From contig CM022368.1 of NCBI GenBank assembly GCA_011800155.1, positions 3,968,001 through 4,032,000 of the forward strand: 64,000 nucleotides of DNA, given 5' to 3'. Both the position numbers and the translations under genes were made by a program. The stretch comes from Flammulina velutipes (lineage: Eukaryota; Basidiomycota; Agaricomycetes; Agaricales; Physalacriaceae). A model generated the notes under the pieces. It had not been told where the DNA came from. It ran no database searches and saw only the letters and a list, made by a program, of their open reading frames with translations. Shown here piece after piece: positions 12,453 through 22,896 of the stretch (the first letter of the stretch is position 1; each line of letters starts with the position of its first letter).

Positions 12453-14024
12453 ATGGTCACCGCACATGCACTAGCGGCCAGCTGCTCTTTACTGGTACGT
12501 TTGACTTCTCCCTCCAATACTATGATATACACTGATTCTAAATCAAGGTGTACGACTATCTCACAACCTTTGATCAAGAGGTGAGCATTCGTACCTCTGT
12601 TTCCTTTATTACTGCAACTACCAACATCGCTTCTTTGATAGGTCGAGTACATATGGTCTTCGAACTCATCCAGCTACCGGACTGGTCTCTTCATGAGCAA
12701 TCGATATTCACCCTTCGTCGATACTATTCTGGCCATACATCGTGACGGCTTTTACCACATACGAGTACAAGATTACTAACGAGGATGATTAAAGTGCAAT
12801 GCATGCCAAATCAAACGGTGAAGGTACGTCTTGGAACGCTATCTTCCTACCAAGAAACTGATGCGCACTCAAGAGATGCCACGATGAATATACTGCACTC
12901 ACTTGGCTGGTCACTGCGGGAATGATACAATCTCTAGGTGAGTACGACGCGCACCCCAAAGTCATGTAGCTCATCACATCGGAAGGCGTTTTTACGCTTC
13001 AAACCTACGCGCTTTTTCAGAGTACGCCATTCACGAGAAAGGTGTTCTTTATTTTGGGCTTAGTAGGTATCATCTGCCTGAACATATCAACCTATACTGA
13101 TGGGAGTATTAGCTCGTGGCCGTAAGCTGTATAGTGCTCGTCCAGATAAAGATCAACACAGTCAAATGTACGTCTTACGGATCTGTGTAACGTATGCGAT
13201 ATCCTCAGCGACGTTCAGTCAGCCTTCATCCTGGAACTGGGAGATGTCAGTTCTCAGCCCCGGATCCGGTCATGGTGGTGCCATACATAATCATCCTATT
13301 CTTTACTATAGGTATGTGGATTTTTGATGTAGTACAACCGAGACTGAAAAGTGCTCAGTCATGTTCGCATTGACATTAATCAGCGCTGTTCGACAGCGCC
13401 ACACCCCGTTAGATTGGTTGAAGGAGATTCACATATGCAGTAAGTGATCGTCATATTACAGTCGCGCCTCTCTTAATGTTGTGTTGCAGGTATAAGTTTC
13501 TATTCACTCCTCCTATGCACGTCCCACAACCACCTACTAGTGTGATGACCTAGAATACTTATATTTTCCTATTCTAGTTGTCTCGGTGTGGAACCTGGTG
13601 TTTGCGCTTAGAAGCCCAGCATCGTCTGTGAGTTTTCGCCGATTGTCAAGTTATTATATTCACTTAACTTGACCAGGTTCGCATGTTTGCCAGGTTGGTG
13701 TTTCTCCGCTTTGCTCGCCATATGTCATGTTGCCAACTGCCTTATAGCCCTTTGCGCGTGTTCACATGTGTTGTATGCAATCGCATCCTTCTAAAGCTGC
13801 ACGCATACCGCACTTGCGAGGAAGACGAAGACGCGGTAGCGGCCGACAGCTCACCTGTTCTTTCTTCCGTATTTGGCGACCAGTCCCAATTCTTCCACTC
13901 AGCGCCTTCACTTAATCTCTCAATATACCCTCAAAAACGTCCTTCATCCATCCATCTCTCAACGTTGACGAGCTTAGACACCGGAAGATCCACCCACTTC
14001 TCTATCGCGTCAAATGGATCATGA
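12453..14024 (+). CDS. DUF6533-domain membrane protein
   Basis: A gene of roughly ten short exons. It opens MVTAHALAASCSLL, joins VYDYLTTFDQEV and then EYIWSSNSSSYRTGLF / RYSPFVDTILAIH, the DUF6533 signature at the start of a seven-helix basidiomycete protein. Later exons read RCHDEYTALTWLVTAGM, EGVFTLQTYALF, LVAVSCIVLVQIKINTVK, PVMVVPYIIILFFTI and VVSVWNLVFALRSPA, consistent with successive membrane helices. The soluble tail includes LHAYRTCEEDEDAVAADSS and ends at 14024. The start could be further upstream, and the junctions near 12750-12830 and 12940-12990 are unresolved. Function is unknown; a receptor-like role is only a guess from topology. Confidence 0.55.
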
Positions 14025-14278
14025 CATTAACGAGCCAACGTGGAATGTCTTCGATTGAGGTCGCGCCTGGCGCTGTGGACAAGGCCCTAGACTATGTTAA
14101 TGATTTATGGATCACACAAGTGTAATTGGAATTCTATTCACTGTCTCTGCATCGATACCAGAAAGTACTAAGTCTGAGCATATCGCGTCGAGACTCGACC
14201 AGTCTAAGCCTTGCATGATGACGCCAGATCAAGCCGGTGCACTGCCAAGATCAAAACTCCACCTTCAGTCCTTTCACC

Positions 14279-15426
14279 ATGGATTTCTTGAAGAACTTGA
14301 CTCTCGATGATAAAGAGAAACAACAAGCCCCAGCCCCAGCCCCTCCTGTGGCTGCCTCTGCCACTGAACCTGCACACGAACACAGCCATTCTGGTGGATT
14401 CCTTGGTATTTCGTACCCTTCCCTTATCATGCATCCACGCTAAGAGGAACCATAGGCAGATTCTTAGGCGGGGAAGACAAACCTGCTGAGCCTCCTGCAG
14501 TAACTGTGGCCAAGCCCCCGGCCGAACCAAAGAGATCGTCGTTTATCGAGAAGATCACCGGCAATCATGATGAAGAACCTCCTGCCTCGGTCGCCCCTCC
14601 TCCAGTCCCAGAGAAGCATCAATCGTTCATCGCGAAATTAGCCGATAAATTCGACGGAGATGATGATCCCAAACCTCCCCCCGTCCCCGCAAAGGAAGTA
14701 CACGAAAGTACGTCACTTCACATACGGAAGGATTATTTGCTGAATTTCTTTTTTGCAGGTTTCCTTGGTAAGTTATTCCATGGAAAAGACGATGCTCCCC
14801 CTCCTCCGCCACCGAAACCTGAGGGTTTCCTGGATAAAGTCACCGATGCCTTCAAGGGCGACGATTCTGCTGGTGATAAAGAGGCTGACCTCAAGCGACG
14901 CGAGGCGGCCCTTAAGTTGCGCGAAGAGGAACTGGAGAAGCAGAGGAAGGAGATCGGTGGCGGTGGTGGCGGATTCCTCGATGGACTACTCCATCGTGAC
15001 AGCGACCTCCCGCCCTCGAAGAAAGAAATGGAGAAAGCACATATCCTCGACCGCCTTGCACTCTTCAACCACGATGAACCTAAAGAAGACCTTGGTGTTC
15101 GATCCAAGATAAATGCTATGCTGGGAGGAGGCAAGGACGGAGAGAAAGACGAAGGTTAGTCATGTGGCGCAGTCGATCACCTTCACAATATTGACTTTCC
15201 CTTCAGATCACTTGGACAAAGGTCTAATAATTCGATTATCTCATTTATCATGATACTGACGCGCTTGACAGCTATCGATCTCGTTCAACAACACATTCTA
15301 AAGAGTGGTGATCAGTCCCACGAAACTTTCCTGGAACAGATGAAGGACGAGCAAATCTCTGACGCGATTAGGAGGCAGTACAAGAATCTGACCGGACACG
15401 ATTTCCCCCTGAAGGACAAGGAGTAG
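14279..15426 (+). CDS. Repeat-built Pro/Asp-rich protein, unknown function
   Basis: Five exons (14279-14405, 14456-14707, 14759-15154, 15207-15221, 15272-15426) give 314 aa. The protein is a run of degenerate modules of the form F-(L/I)-x-K-x-x-x-x-F-x-G-x-D followed by a Pro-rich linker: GRFLGGEDKP, SFIEKITGNHDEEPP, SFIAKLADKFDGDDDP, SFLGKLFHGKDDAPPP, GFLDKVTDAFKGDD and GFLDGLLHRDSD. A coiled-coil-like stretch (KEADLKRREAALKLREEELE) sits in the middle. The C-terminus, EDHLDKAIDLVQQHILKSGD then EQMKDEQISDAIRRQYKNL, ends TGHDFPLKDKE, a motif I recall from small fungal proteins of unknown role. No signal peptide or membrane segment. All junctions keep frame. Confidence 0.7.
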
Positions 15427-15576
15427 TATGTGACGACCGTGGACACTGGACACTAAATGTAAAAACAGCTGTATATAAACCCGCACTCGCCTTGTAACCC
15501 AGTTATACCAATTTCTACAGATGTCCTTGATATATGATGATTCGTATGCTCCACGTCTGCGAGATGGTATTCGCAG

Positions 15577-16163
15577 TCACGATATTACTGAGTATCGAGA
15601 CCGTAAGGAGTCCCTTCCCTTCTTAAGCTTGCCCATGACTCGTCGTGGCTTGATCAACGCAATGAAGCCATGAACGCCCACGACCGTAGGGTGACCGTTG
15701 AGAATTTGCCGTTCTATGAGCGGAGTGGATTCATCTTCCTTGTCGTAAATTTCTGGTCGGAGTGTCCCAGTCCTGCTATCGCTCCTCTTTGTCTCCCGGA
15801 TCTTCGTCTTCATCTCAGGCTCACAGAAATGAAAAGAGGGACAGCGGTCTTCCTTGAAGTGCTGCATTATCGAAAAGGTTAGGCCGCCTGAAAACCTCGT
15901 TAATCGCTACGCACCAAATACCGAGACTCTAAGCTGGCGAACGCGATGTTACAGCGATCACAATAAGCCAGGGAGATTGACTGCAAGTGAAAAAAAAGGT
16001 TGGTTATAGGGTTGTATATCTTCATAACGAAAGGACGCACCTCTCGTTGGATGCACTCAATGCTCTTATTGAGGTATGCCAAGCTAGGATGCGAATGCTC
16101 CCAGTGTCGTTCCAATCGCTCTTCGTCCACACACTCGAGGTTGCAAGCTATACACCTGACCAT
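15577..16163 (-). CDS. Small C2H2/C2HC zinc-finger protein
   Basis: Three exons, 16163-16041, 15980-15915 and 15861-15577, give 157 aa with all junctions in frame. Two zinc-finger-like units are visible: CIACNLECVDEERLERHWEH (Cys-x2-Cys ... His-x4-His) and CDRCNIAFASLESRYLHFK followed by a further Cys (Cys-x2-Cys ... His-x5-Cys). The tail is basic and lacks a recognised domain. Pairs of fingers like these recur in Agaricomycete proteins of unknown function. The start is chosen because MVRCIAC begins directly at the first finger; the frame stays open upstream, so a longer N-terminus is possible. It could be a degraded paralogue of a longer gene. Confidence 0.5.
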
Positions 16164-16441
16164 CTTTATCCCCGGTCCAGAAGGGTATGTAAGGCGGGCA
16201 CGGATATGAATCGATGCGCGCTTAAGATTATTTATACTCTTCGAAGCTGTGCTTCCGTGGTCGGCGTACGACACATGTCTCTTCCGGGGGAAACAATACG
16301 TCCAAGCACCGGCCATCTTTCTATTGAAGGCAGCGCTAGGACCTGGCGTAGATATGCATTCACCCTGGCTAAAATCGTAGACGGATAAGACTGTCCGCGC
16401 GCTAGGTTAGACACAACTTGGTCAATTTCGAACCCGGGAAG

Positions 16442-18334
16442 CTAGAAGAGTTTGACATTCTGTACTGTGCCTACGGCCCCGTCTGAAGCATCCGCCCATG
16501 TCCTCTTATCCTTCGGCACACCCAAAGCATCCAGGAGTCGGCTCGCGGCGCTCGGTATAAACGGCTGGAGGCAAATACCGGTGACGCGTAATGTTTCGAT
16601 CGTTACTGTGAAGGAAGCCAACGTAGCTCCAGGGTCTTCGCCTGTCCACGGTTCAACATCGTTCACATTCTTATTTGCCTTGTGTATTGATGAGTGATAT
16701 ACGCGCAAAAATAGTCATTACCACTTACGAGCCTAAGCACTTCGAATATTTGTCTGAGGGCAAAGCCTACTTCCATTGAATCTAGGTGTCTTGCAACTGC
16801 GTCTGGTAGTGCACGGGTCAATTCTTGGAGCTTGTCGTATCGGCTGTCTTGAATCTCTTGCTTCTCGCTTTTGTCGATGATGGCACGTATCTTTGGTGAA
16901 GTGATGCGCAGTAGGAGATTGCCAAGTACGTTCTTCAACTCGGCGGTTTCTTTCTTGACTTGAGTCTCGGACCAATCTGTGTGGCGTAAGGTGAAGTCGG
17001 GTACAATGAATGACAGTGACTCGCCAACATCATTTCGGAAGTTTCCTCCCACATTTGCCATAAAGTAGCGTATCTGGTCGACACCGTAGGTGGCGATTGC
17101 CCCAAATGGATCTGCGGTGTTTCCCAAAGACTTTGACATCTTCTTCTGGGATGAGGTCCAATGCGCGTGTACCAGTAATTTATTTGATAATGGCAGGTCC
17201 AATGCAAGTAGGATTGCTGGAAGATACACGCTATGAAATCTGACAAGGATGTTTAGTCAAGGCGATAGTTGGAAAGTTCAAGTCGTACCGTACGATATCT
17301 TTTCCAATGATTTGAAGGTTTGGAGGCCAAGTTCGGGGCGTAGGCCATGGCTGTGATGGCGATGAATAGCCGGTTGCAGTTAAGTACGAAATGAGAGCGT
17401 CTATCCAAACGTAGATTGTTTGTTCGGGGTCGTCAGGAACTGGGATACCCCAAGACAAACGGGAGGAAGGGCGGGATACGGAGATATCTTCAATCGATGT
17501 CTTTAAGAAGTTGATAGTATCAGCGTGATGGTGTGGTGGAAATATGGAGTCAGGCCGTTTTGTGTAATGCCGCAAGAGGTGATCGCTGAAGTTGGACAGT
17601 CGAAACATATAGTTCGACTCCACGGTGTGCTCGACAATTGCAGCGGTCTCGTTGGAAATTGTATGTGCGGGCGTTGTGGGCGTTGCAGGAATATGAGTGA
17701 CCATATTATCCGGGTAGAACGTCTCGTCCGTTACGGAATACCAGCCAGCATAAGTGTCCTTGTATATGAGACCTTGCGAGACCAGCGCTCTCTGGAATGC
17801 CATCAGAATGCGAGCACAATAGAAAGAATGTCATTACGAACCCATATATGCTGTACCGCGTCTTGGTGAGCTTGCTCAGTCGTCCTGATAAATCCCGTAT
17901 ATGAGATGTTGGCGGCGTTCGCCAAGTTCTGTGACCGTGGTTAGTCGAGTCGGAACATATGCGTCTGCACAGAAACACACACGAAATTGGACGCTCAGAG
18001 AATCGCAAAACGCGAGCGGTTCTATGCCCTGCGCCTGTGCAGCCCTCTGGATTTTCATGCCATGCTCGTCTGTCCCAGTCACGAATTTTCCTGGATTGGT
18101 AGGGTTTCTTAAGCCATTAAAGCGATAGTATATATCTGCTATAAGCAGACTATAGAGATGGCCAATGTGGGGTACTAATGCGAAGGTCAGGATGGTACTT
18201 CGGTATTAACGCTAGCACTGACCGGCGTTGGGATAGAAAATTGGGGTTGTAATGTAGTACGGTTTTCTTGACGTGCTTTGGTGTCGACAATGATTTCTGA
18301 GAACAAGGCCAGTCGGTGAAAAGACACGAAACAT
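16442..18334 (-). CDS. MSM1: Mitochondrial methionyl-tRNA synthetase
   Basis: A multi-exon gene. It charges tRNA-Met in the mitochondrial matrix. The N-terminus MFRVFSPTGLVLRNHCRHQS is basic and Ser-rich, like a mitochondrial presequence, and leads into KPYYITTPIFYPNA. After an intron comes PHIGHLYS with the class I HIGH motif, then FVTGTDEHGMKIQRAAQ, GWYSVTDETFY, LSWGIPVPDD, QTIYVWIDALISYL, GKDIVRFH and the KMSKS loop in SSQKKMSKSLGN. The C-terminal anticodon-binding helices end with ASDGAVGTVQNVKLF. No zinc-binding Cys cluster is seen, as expected for the MetRS2 mitochondrial/bacterial type. Divergent from the V-ATPase gene. Confidence 0.92.
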
Positions 18335-18478
18335 GTCGAACGCGACAGTTGGTGGTACGCGCTGAAGCGGTGCGCATTGTTTGTCCAAGCTTGTACTCAC
18401 CAGTCGTATTGCCAACGACACCGACTGCTTTCCCATCTACCTCAGCCTGCTCCTCACTTTATATTAACTTTTCTCGGG
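18335..18478. promoter_or_regulatory. Compact bidirectional promoter, MSM1 / VPH1
   Basis: Only 144 bases separate the two divergent start codons. An AT-rich stretch (TTTATATTAACTTTTC, about 18458-18473) lies just upstream of the V-ATPase start and is probably its leader. Confidence 0.5.
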
Positions 18479-21449
18479 ATGGACGAGTATCCCAGCCTGC
18501 TCCGTATGTCGCTACCACTAGAGCCAACTTTCCGGTGCTGAATTTGCATAGGTTCGGAGCAGATGAGCTTGGTGCAGCTCTTCGTACCAGCCGAAGTCGC
18601 CCATGACACCGTTGCCGAGCTTGGAGAGCTTGGAAATGTTCAATTCAAAGACGTGCGTGAACCATGCGCTTTTCCAGATGGGCGCAATCTGACTTGTTCT
18701 TAATAGTTGAATCCAAATGTCAATCCTTTCCAACGTTCTTTCGTCGGCGAGATTCGTCGAATTGACGAAATGTCGCGCCGAGTTCGCTTCTTTTCAGCTC
18801 AACTGAACGCCGAGAAAGATGTTGTCCCTATTCGTCCCCTGTACGACTCGGCCCCATTGATTACTGTTGGTCCTCGCGCCGCGCAGACAATTGACGAGTT
18901 GGATGTGACGCTGGCGGAGCATGAACAGAGACTTATCAAGATGAACGAGAGCTACCAGACGTTGAGTACGAGAACGAAGGAGCTCATAGAGGCCAAGCAC
19001 GTTTTGCGCGAAACTGCGGTCTTCTTCGACAGAGTGAGTAATGTAGTTTGCGCCTATACAACCCACTTTACACTTTCTTAGGCCCAAGGTCAACACTCTG
19101 ACATCAGGACTTCATTCGATGACAGTTCTGCGCCTCTTCTACAACACGACGACCGCGAGAACAATTTCTCATCCTCTAGTGTGCAGTTCGACTTGGAGTG
19201 AGTATCGCTCCTCTTTTCGGAAAGTTGTCTCTGATGTACCATAGATTCGTTGCAGGAACGCTCGACCGTGCCCGTATTCCGACATTTGAGAGAGTGCTTT
19301 GGCGTGTGCTTCGTGGCAACCTCTACATGAACCATACCGACATTGTCGAGCCTTTCATCGACCCAGCGACTGGAGCAGAGACACGCAAGAACGTCTTCAT
19401 TATCTTCGCTCATGGAGACGCATTGTTGGCCAAGATTCGCAAAGTTGCAGAGTCCATGGGAGCCACTTTATATCCTATTGACGCCAACGCCGACAAGCGT
19501 GCCGAAGCCTTGCGCGAAGTTACCGTTCGTCTGGAGGATATCGAAAACGTGCTCTATAGTACCGGTTCCACTCGACGCAGCGAAATCGTCACGATTGGCG
19601 AGAGCATTCGCAGCTGGCAGGATGTCGTCAAAAAAGAGAAGCTGATTTACGAGACGCTTAACTTTTTCAACTACGACGTACGAAGGAAGACGCTCATCGC
19701 GGAAGGATGGGTTCCCACTCGCGACATCACAGCGATTCAGGTAGCGTTACGTCACGCCACCGAAGAATCTGGCACGAGCGTCCCGCCTATTCTTCACGAA
19801 CTAAGGACCAGCAAGACACCTCCTACTTACAACAAGACCAACAAGTTTACCGAAGGTTTCCAGACTATCATGGACAGTTATGGAATCGCTGCTTACCAGG
19901 AGGTAAATCCTGGACTCTTTGCCGTCGTAACCTTCCCCTTCCTCTTCGCGGTCATGTTCGGAGACATTGGTCACGGCTTTATCATCGTCTTTGCTGCCTT
20001 GTACATGATTCTCGCGGAACGCAAGCTGAGTAAAATGGACCTTGGGGAAATCTTTGGACAATTCTTCTTGTTCGTGTTCATTTCCTCTTACCCCGACGCT
20101 TTCAATTGACCTTCTTTATAGTGGTCGTTATATCATTTTCCTCATGGGCATTTTCTCCATCTATACCGGCCTCATGTACAACGACGTCTTCTCCAAAGGA
20201 CTTCATCTCTGGCATTCAGCTTGGGATTTCCCAGACGACCCACAACCTGGGACAAAGGTCACCGGGAACTTGACTTCGCAGAGGTATCCTTTTGGATTAG
20301 ATCCTGGCTGGCATGGCGCCGACAACAATCTCGTTTTCGTCAATTCATACAAGATGAAAATGTCCATCGTTCTTGGTGTCATTCACGTATGTCCCTTCCA
20401 AATGGAACTCTCAGATTGCTAACTGGAATCTAGATGACTTTTGCCCTTTGCTTGCAGCTTCCCAATCACCTCAGATTCAAGCGTCCTGTTGACATCTATG
20501 CCAACTTCATTCCTCAAATCATCTTCCTCATGTCCATCTTTGGCTATCTCGTCGTCTGCATACTCTACAAATGGTCCATCGACTGGAGTCAGACTGACGC
20601 CGTACCGCCCTCTTTGTTGACCATGCTGATCTCGATGTTCTTGTCTCCCGGTACGGTTGAAGAACCGTTATATCCCGGCCAAGCAGTCGTACAGGTTGTC
20701 CTTTTGCTTCTGGCGGCAATCTGCGTACCATGGTTGCTAATTACCAAGCCTTATTTGGCATGGAAGGAGATGCAGAGGATTCACGCGCAAGGCTACGTTG
20801 GCTTGAATCACGATGGGCCCCGTGATGACACGGATGAAATCCTGGAAGGAGAAGAAGAAGGCAATGGTCGTGCCATCGCCGAAGATGCTGAAGAGGAACA
20901 CGTATGTTACCTCACGCTTTGAAATTGCTGCTGTGTACTGACAGACTCGGTTAAACAGGAGGAGCACGACTTTGGTGAGGTTGTGATCCATCAGATCATT
21001 CACACCATCGAGTTTTGCTTGGGATGTATCTCTCACACGGCGTCGTACTTGCGTTTGTGGGCTCTCTCGCTTGCCCATGCGCAGCTGAGCGAGGTACTCT
21101 GGGGTATGACCATTGAAGGATTCTTGAACCCAGTCGGAATTCTAGGATGGATCGGATTGATCATTATCGGCGTCCTTTGGTTCACATTGACGGTGTGCAT
21201 CCTATGTATCATGGAGGTGCGTTTTACCTTTTCGTCCCCGTGGTATCAGCTGAGGTGTGATTATTGTAGGGCCTGTCCGCGTTTTTGCACGCCCTTCGTC
21301 TGCACTGGGTCGAGGCGAACAGCAAGCATTTCGAAGGCGGAGGATACGTAAGTCTTCCTTTATTCCGTCGTGTTTATGGTTACTTATCGATTGTTTCAAT
21401 ATAGGCATTTGAGCCTCTCAGTTTTGCGAGTGCGGAATTCAAGGAGTGA
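18479..21449 (+). CDS. VPH1: V-type proton ATPase subunit a
   Basis: Ten exons (18479-18503, 18552-18652, 18707-19033, 19082-19197, 19245-20069, 20122-20386, 20434-20901, 20959-21216, 21270-21347, 21405-21449) give 835 aa, the family's usual length. The cytosolic half begins [19 protein letters not shown] and includes [19 protein letters not shown]. The membrane half carries [34 protein letters not shown] and [18 protein letters not shown], which contains the Arg essential for proton transfer to the rotor ring. It acidifies vacuole and Golgi compartments. With one gene here I cannot say whether it is the Vph1- or Stv1-like form. All junctions keep frame. Confidence 0.95.
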
Positions 21450-22896
21450 ATGAGAGTAATGTGCATGAGTACTGTAGTATTCTAGCGTCTTAATACCCGA
21501 ACTTTCCTTAATGTATGGTTGATTGACGCAATTCGATGCGCCCATTGAGCTAACAAAGTGTACTCAATGTTCAAGAATATGTTCTCGAGTAAGAAGCCTG
21601 GTGTCACCTGGTCGCGGCCGTTCAAATGTGAACTCCAGTGGCGCTCGGAGGTGGTGACTTGAGGACGCCTCCCGGAGACAGCATTGTTAGATGGAAGATA
21701 AAGCATCGATTGTATACGGCTTTCGTGCACATGAATACACGTTTCGGTCTTCATGATCGCGATGGTGAATTATGTTAACACGAGGAACAATTTGAACTGG
21801 GTGCCAGTGATCATTGGGTTGATCAGATCCGTTCAAAGACTTGTAAGATGGCTGCGTAACAGCAAAACTCGAGCTGCTATTCGGATAAGAATTGCTGGGC
21901 GATACGTTGCTGTGTCTAAGGAAGCACACATTGCTGTGGTCTACGGAAGAGTACAAAGCGGTGAAGACGATGCTATCAAGCAGCTGTCGTTGACGGAATC
22001 GCGAATGTGGCGTACAGCGCACGCGTATCCATGTCGCTTCCGCTAATGGTCATACCTGGCTTAGTCTGGCTGCGGGACGGCAGGAAGAGTGTACGCCCGA
22101 GACAGAAAGTTATCCTCGTGCCCTGGGGCGTCGATCGTGATTCTCGGAGAGAACAAAGACTTCAATACATCCCCAGTGATAGATCAACAGGCAGTGAAAC
22201 TCGAGGAGGGCGTAGAGAGTAATTAGACAGGCGCTGAACAGGTTTCAACTGAATTCTGGACCGGTGGGCCGTCCGAGAATCTATTCATCGACCGGGCACA
22301 GGACGGTGATCGCTTGGGGGGAGTAACATGAGCTCTAGCATGCGGCAGCTGCGTCATTGGGACTCCTGTCTAGGTTGAGCTCGAGAACATCCAGAGCTAG
22401 GTGGCGGCGACGAAGCAGCTAGTACACCAGAGATTTTTGTACGCTTAGCCAGTAATTTTCTAGTGCGGCGCAAGGGATGGGAAGAGAAATGCATACGAGT
22501 GCCTAACCCATACACAACGGAGCTGGACACAATAGGATCATGGGAGAGATCAATGCACAGGTGGTCCGGTGTGGCACGAATTCAAACTCCGCCGGAGCAA
22601 TTTTACAAAACTGTACCGATCAGCTGGCCAGACCTTTTCCTCCACCCACGTCTCTTTTTCCATATCTTCTCATAGAGGTGAGCACAGCGTTCGTCCTTGC
22701 TCTCTTCATCGCGCTGAACGATATACAGGCATCTTTTGCCGGCCTTAGATATAGAGCGTCCTTAGTTTCTTGTCCGCCTTTGCTGCCAATCACCCCCAGT
22801 TAATTTTTCATCATTCCTCCATCCAAGGTGAGCTGGCCCGCGCAGGATCTTTAAATCGATAATAAATCGCAGAAAATCGGTCCACAGACTCTAGAC
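21450..22896. other. Intergenic region upstream of EF3
   Basis: Nearly 1.45 kb with no convincing gene. Several short open frames have no family resemblance. The right end, about 22620-22827, is strongly pyrimidine-rich (CTTTTCCTCCACCCACGTC), as expected for the promoter and leader of a very highly expressed translation gene. Confidence 0.5.
22828..22887 (+). promoter_or_regulatory. Probable 5' UTR intron of EF3
   Basis: GTGAGC after CCAAG and a CCACAG acceptor nine bases before the EF3 start define a 60-base intron-like segment in the leader. Inferred from splice-site consensus only. Confidence 0.5.

Noticed and set aside
21753..22222. Overlapping small frames between VPH1 and EF3
   Set aside because: Short, on both strands, without conserved patterns; likely random in promoter DNA.
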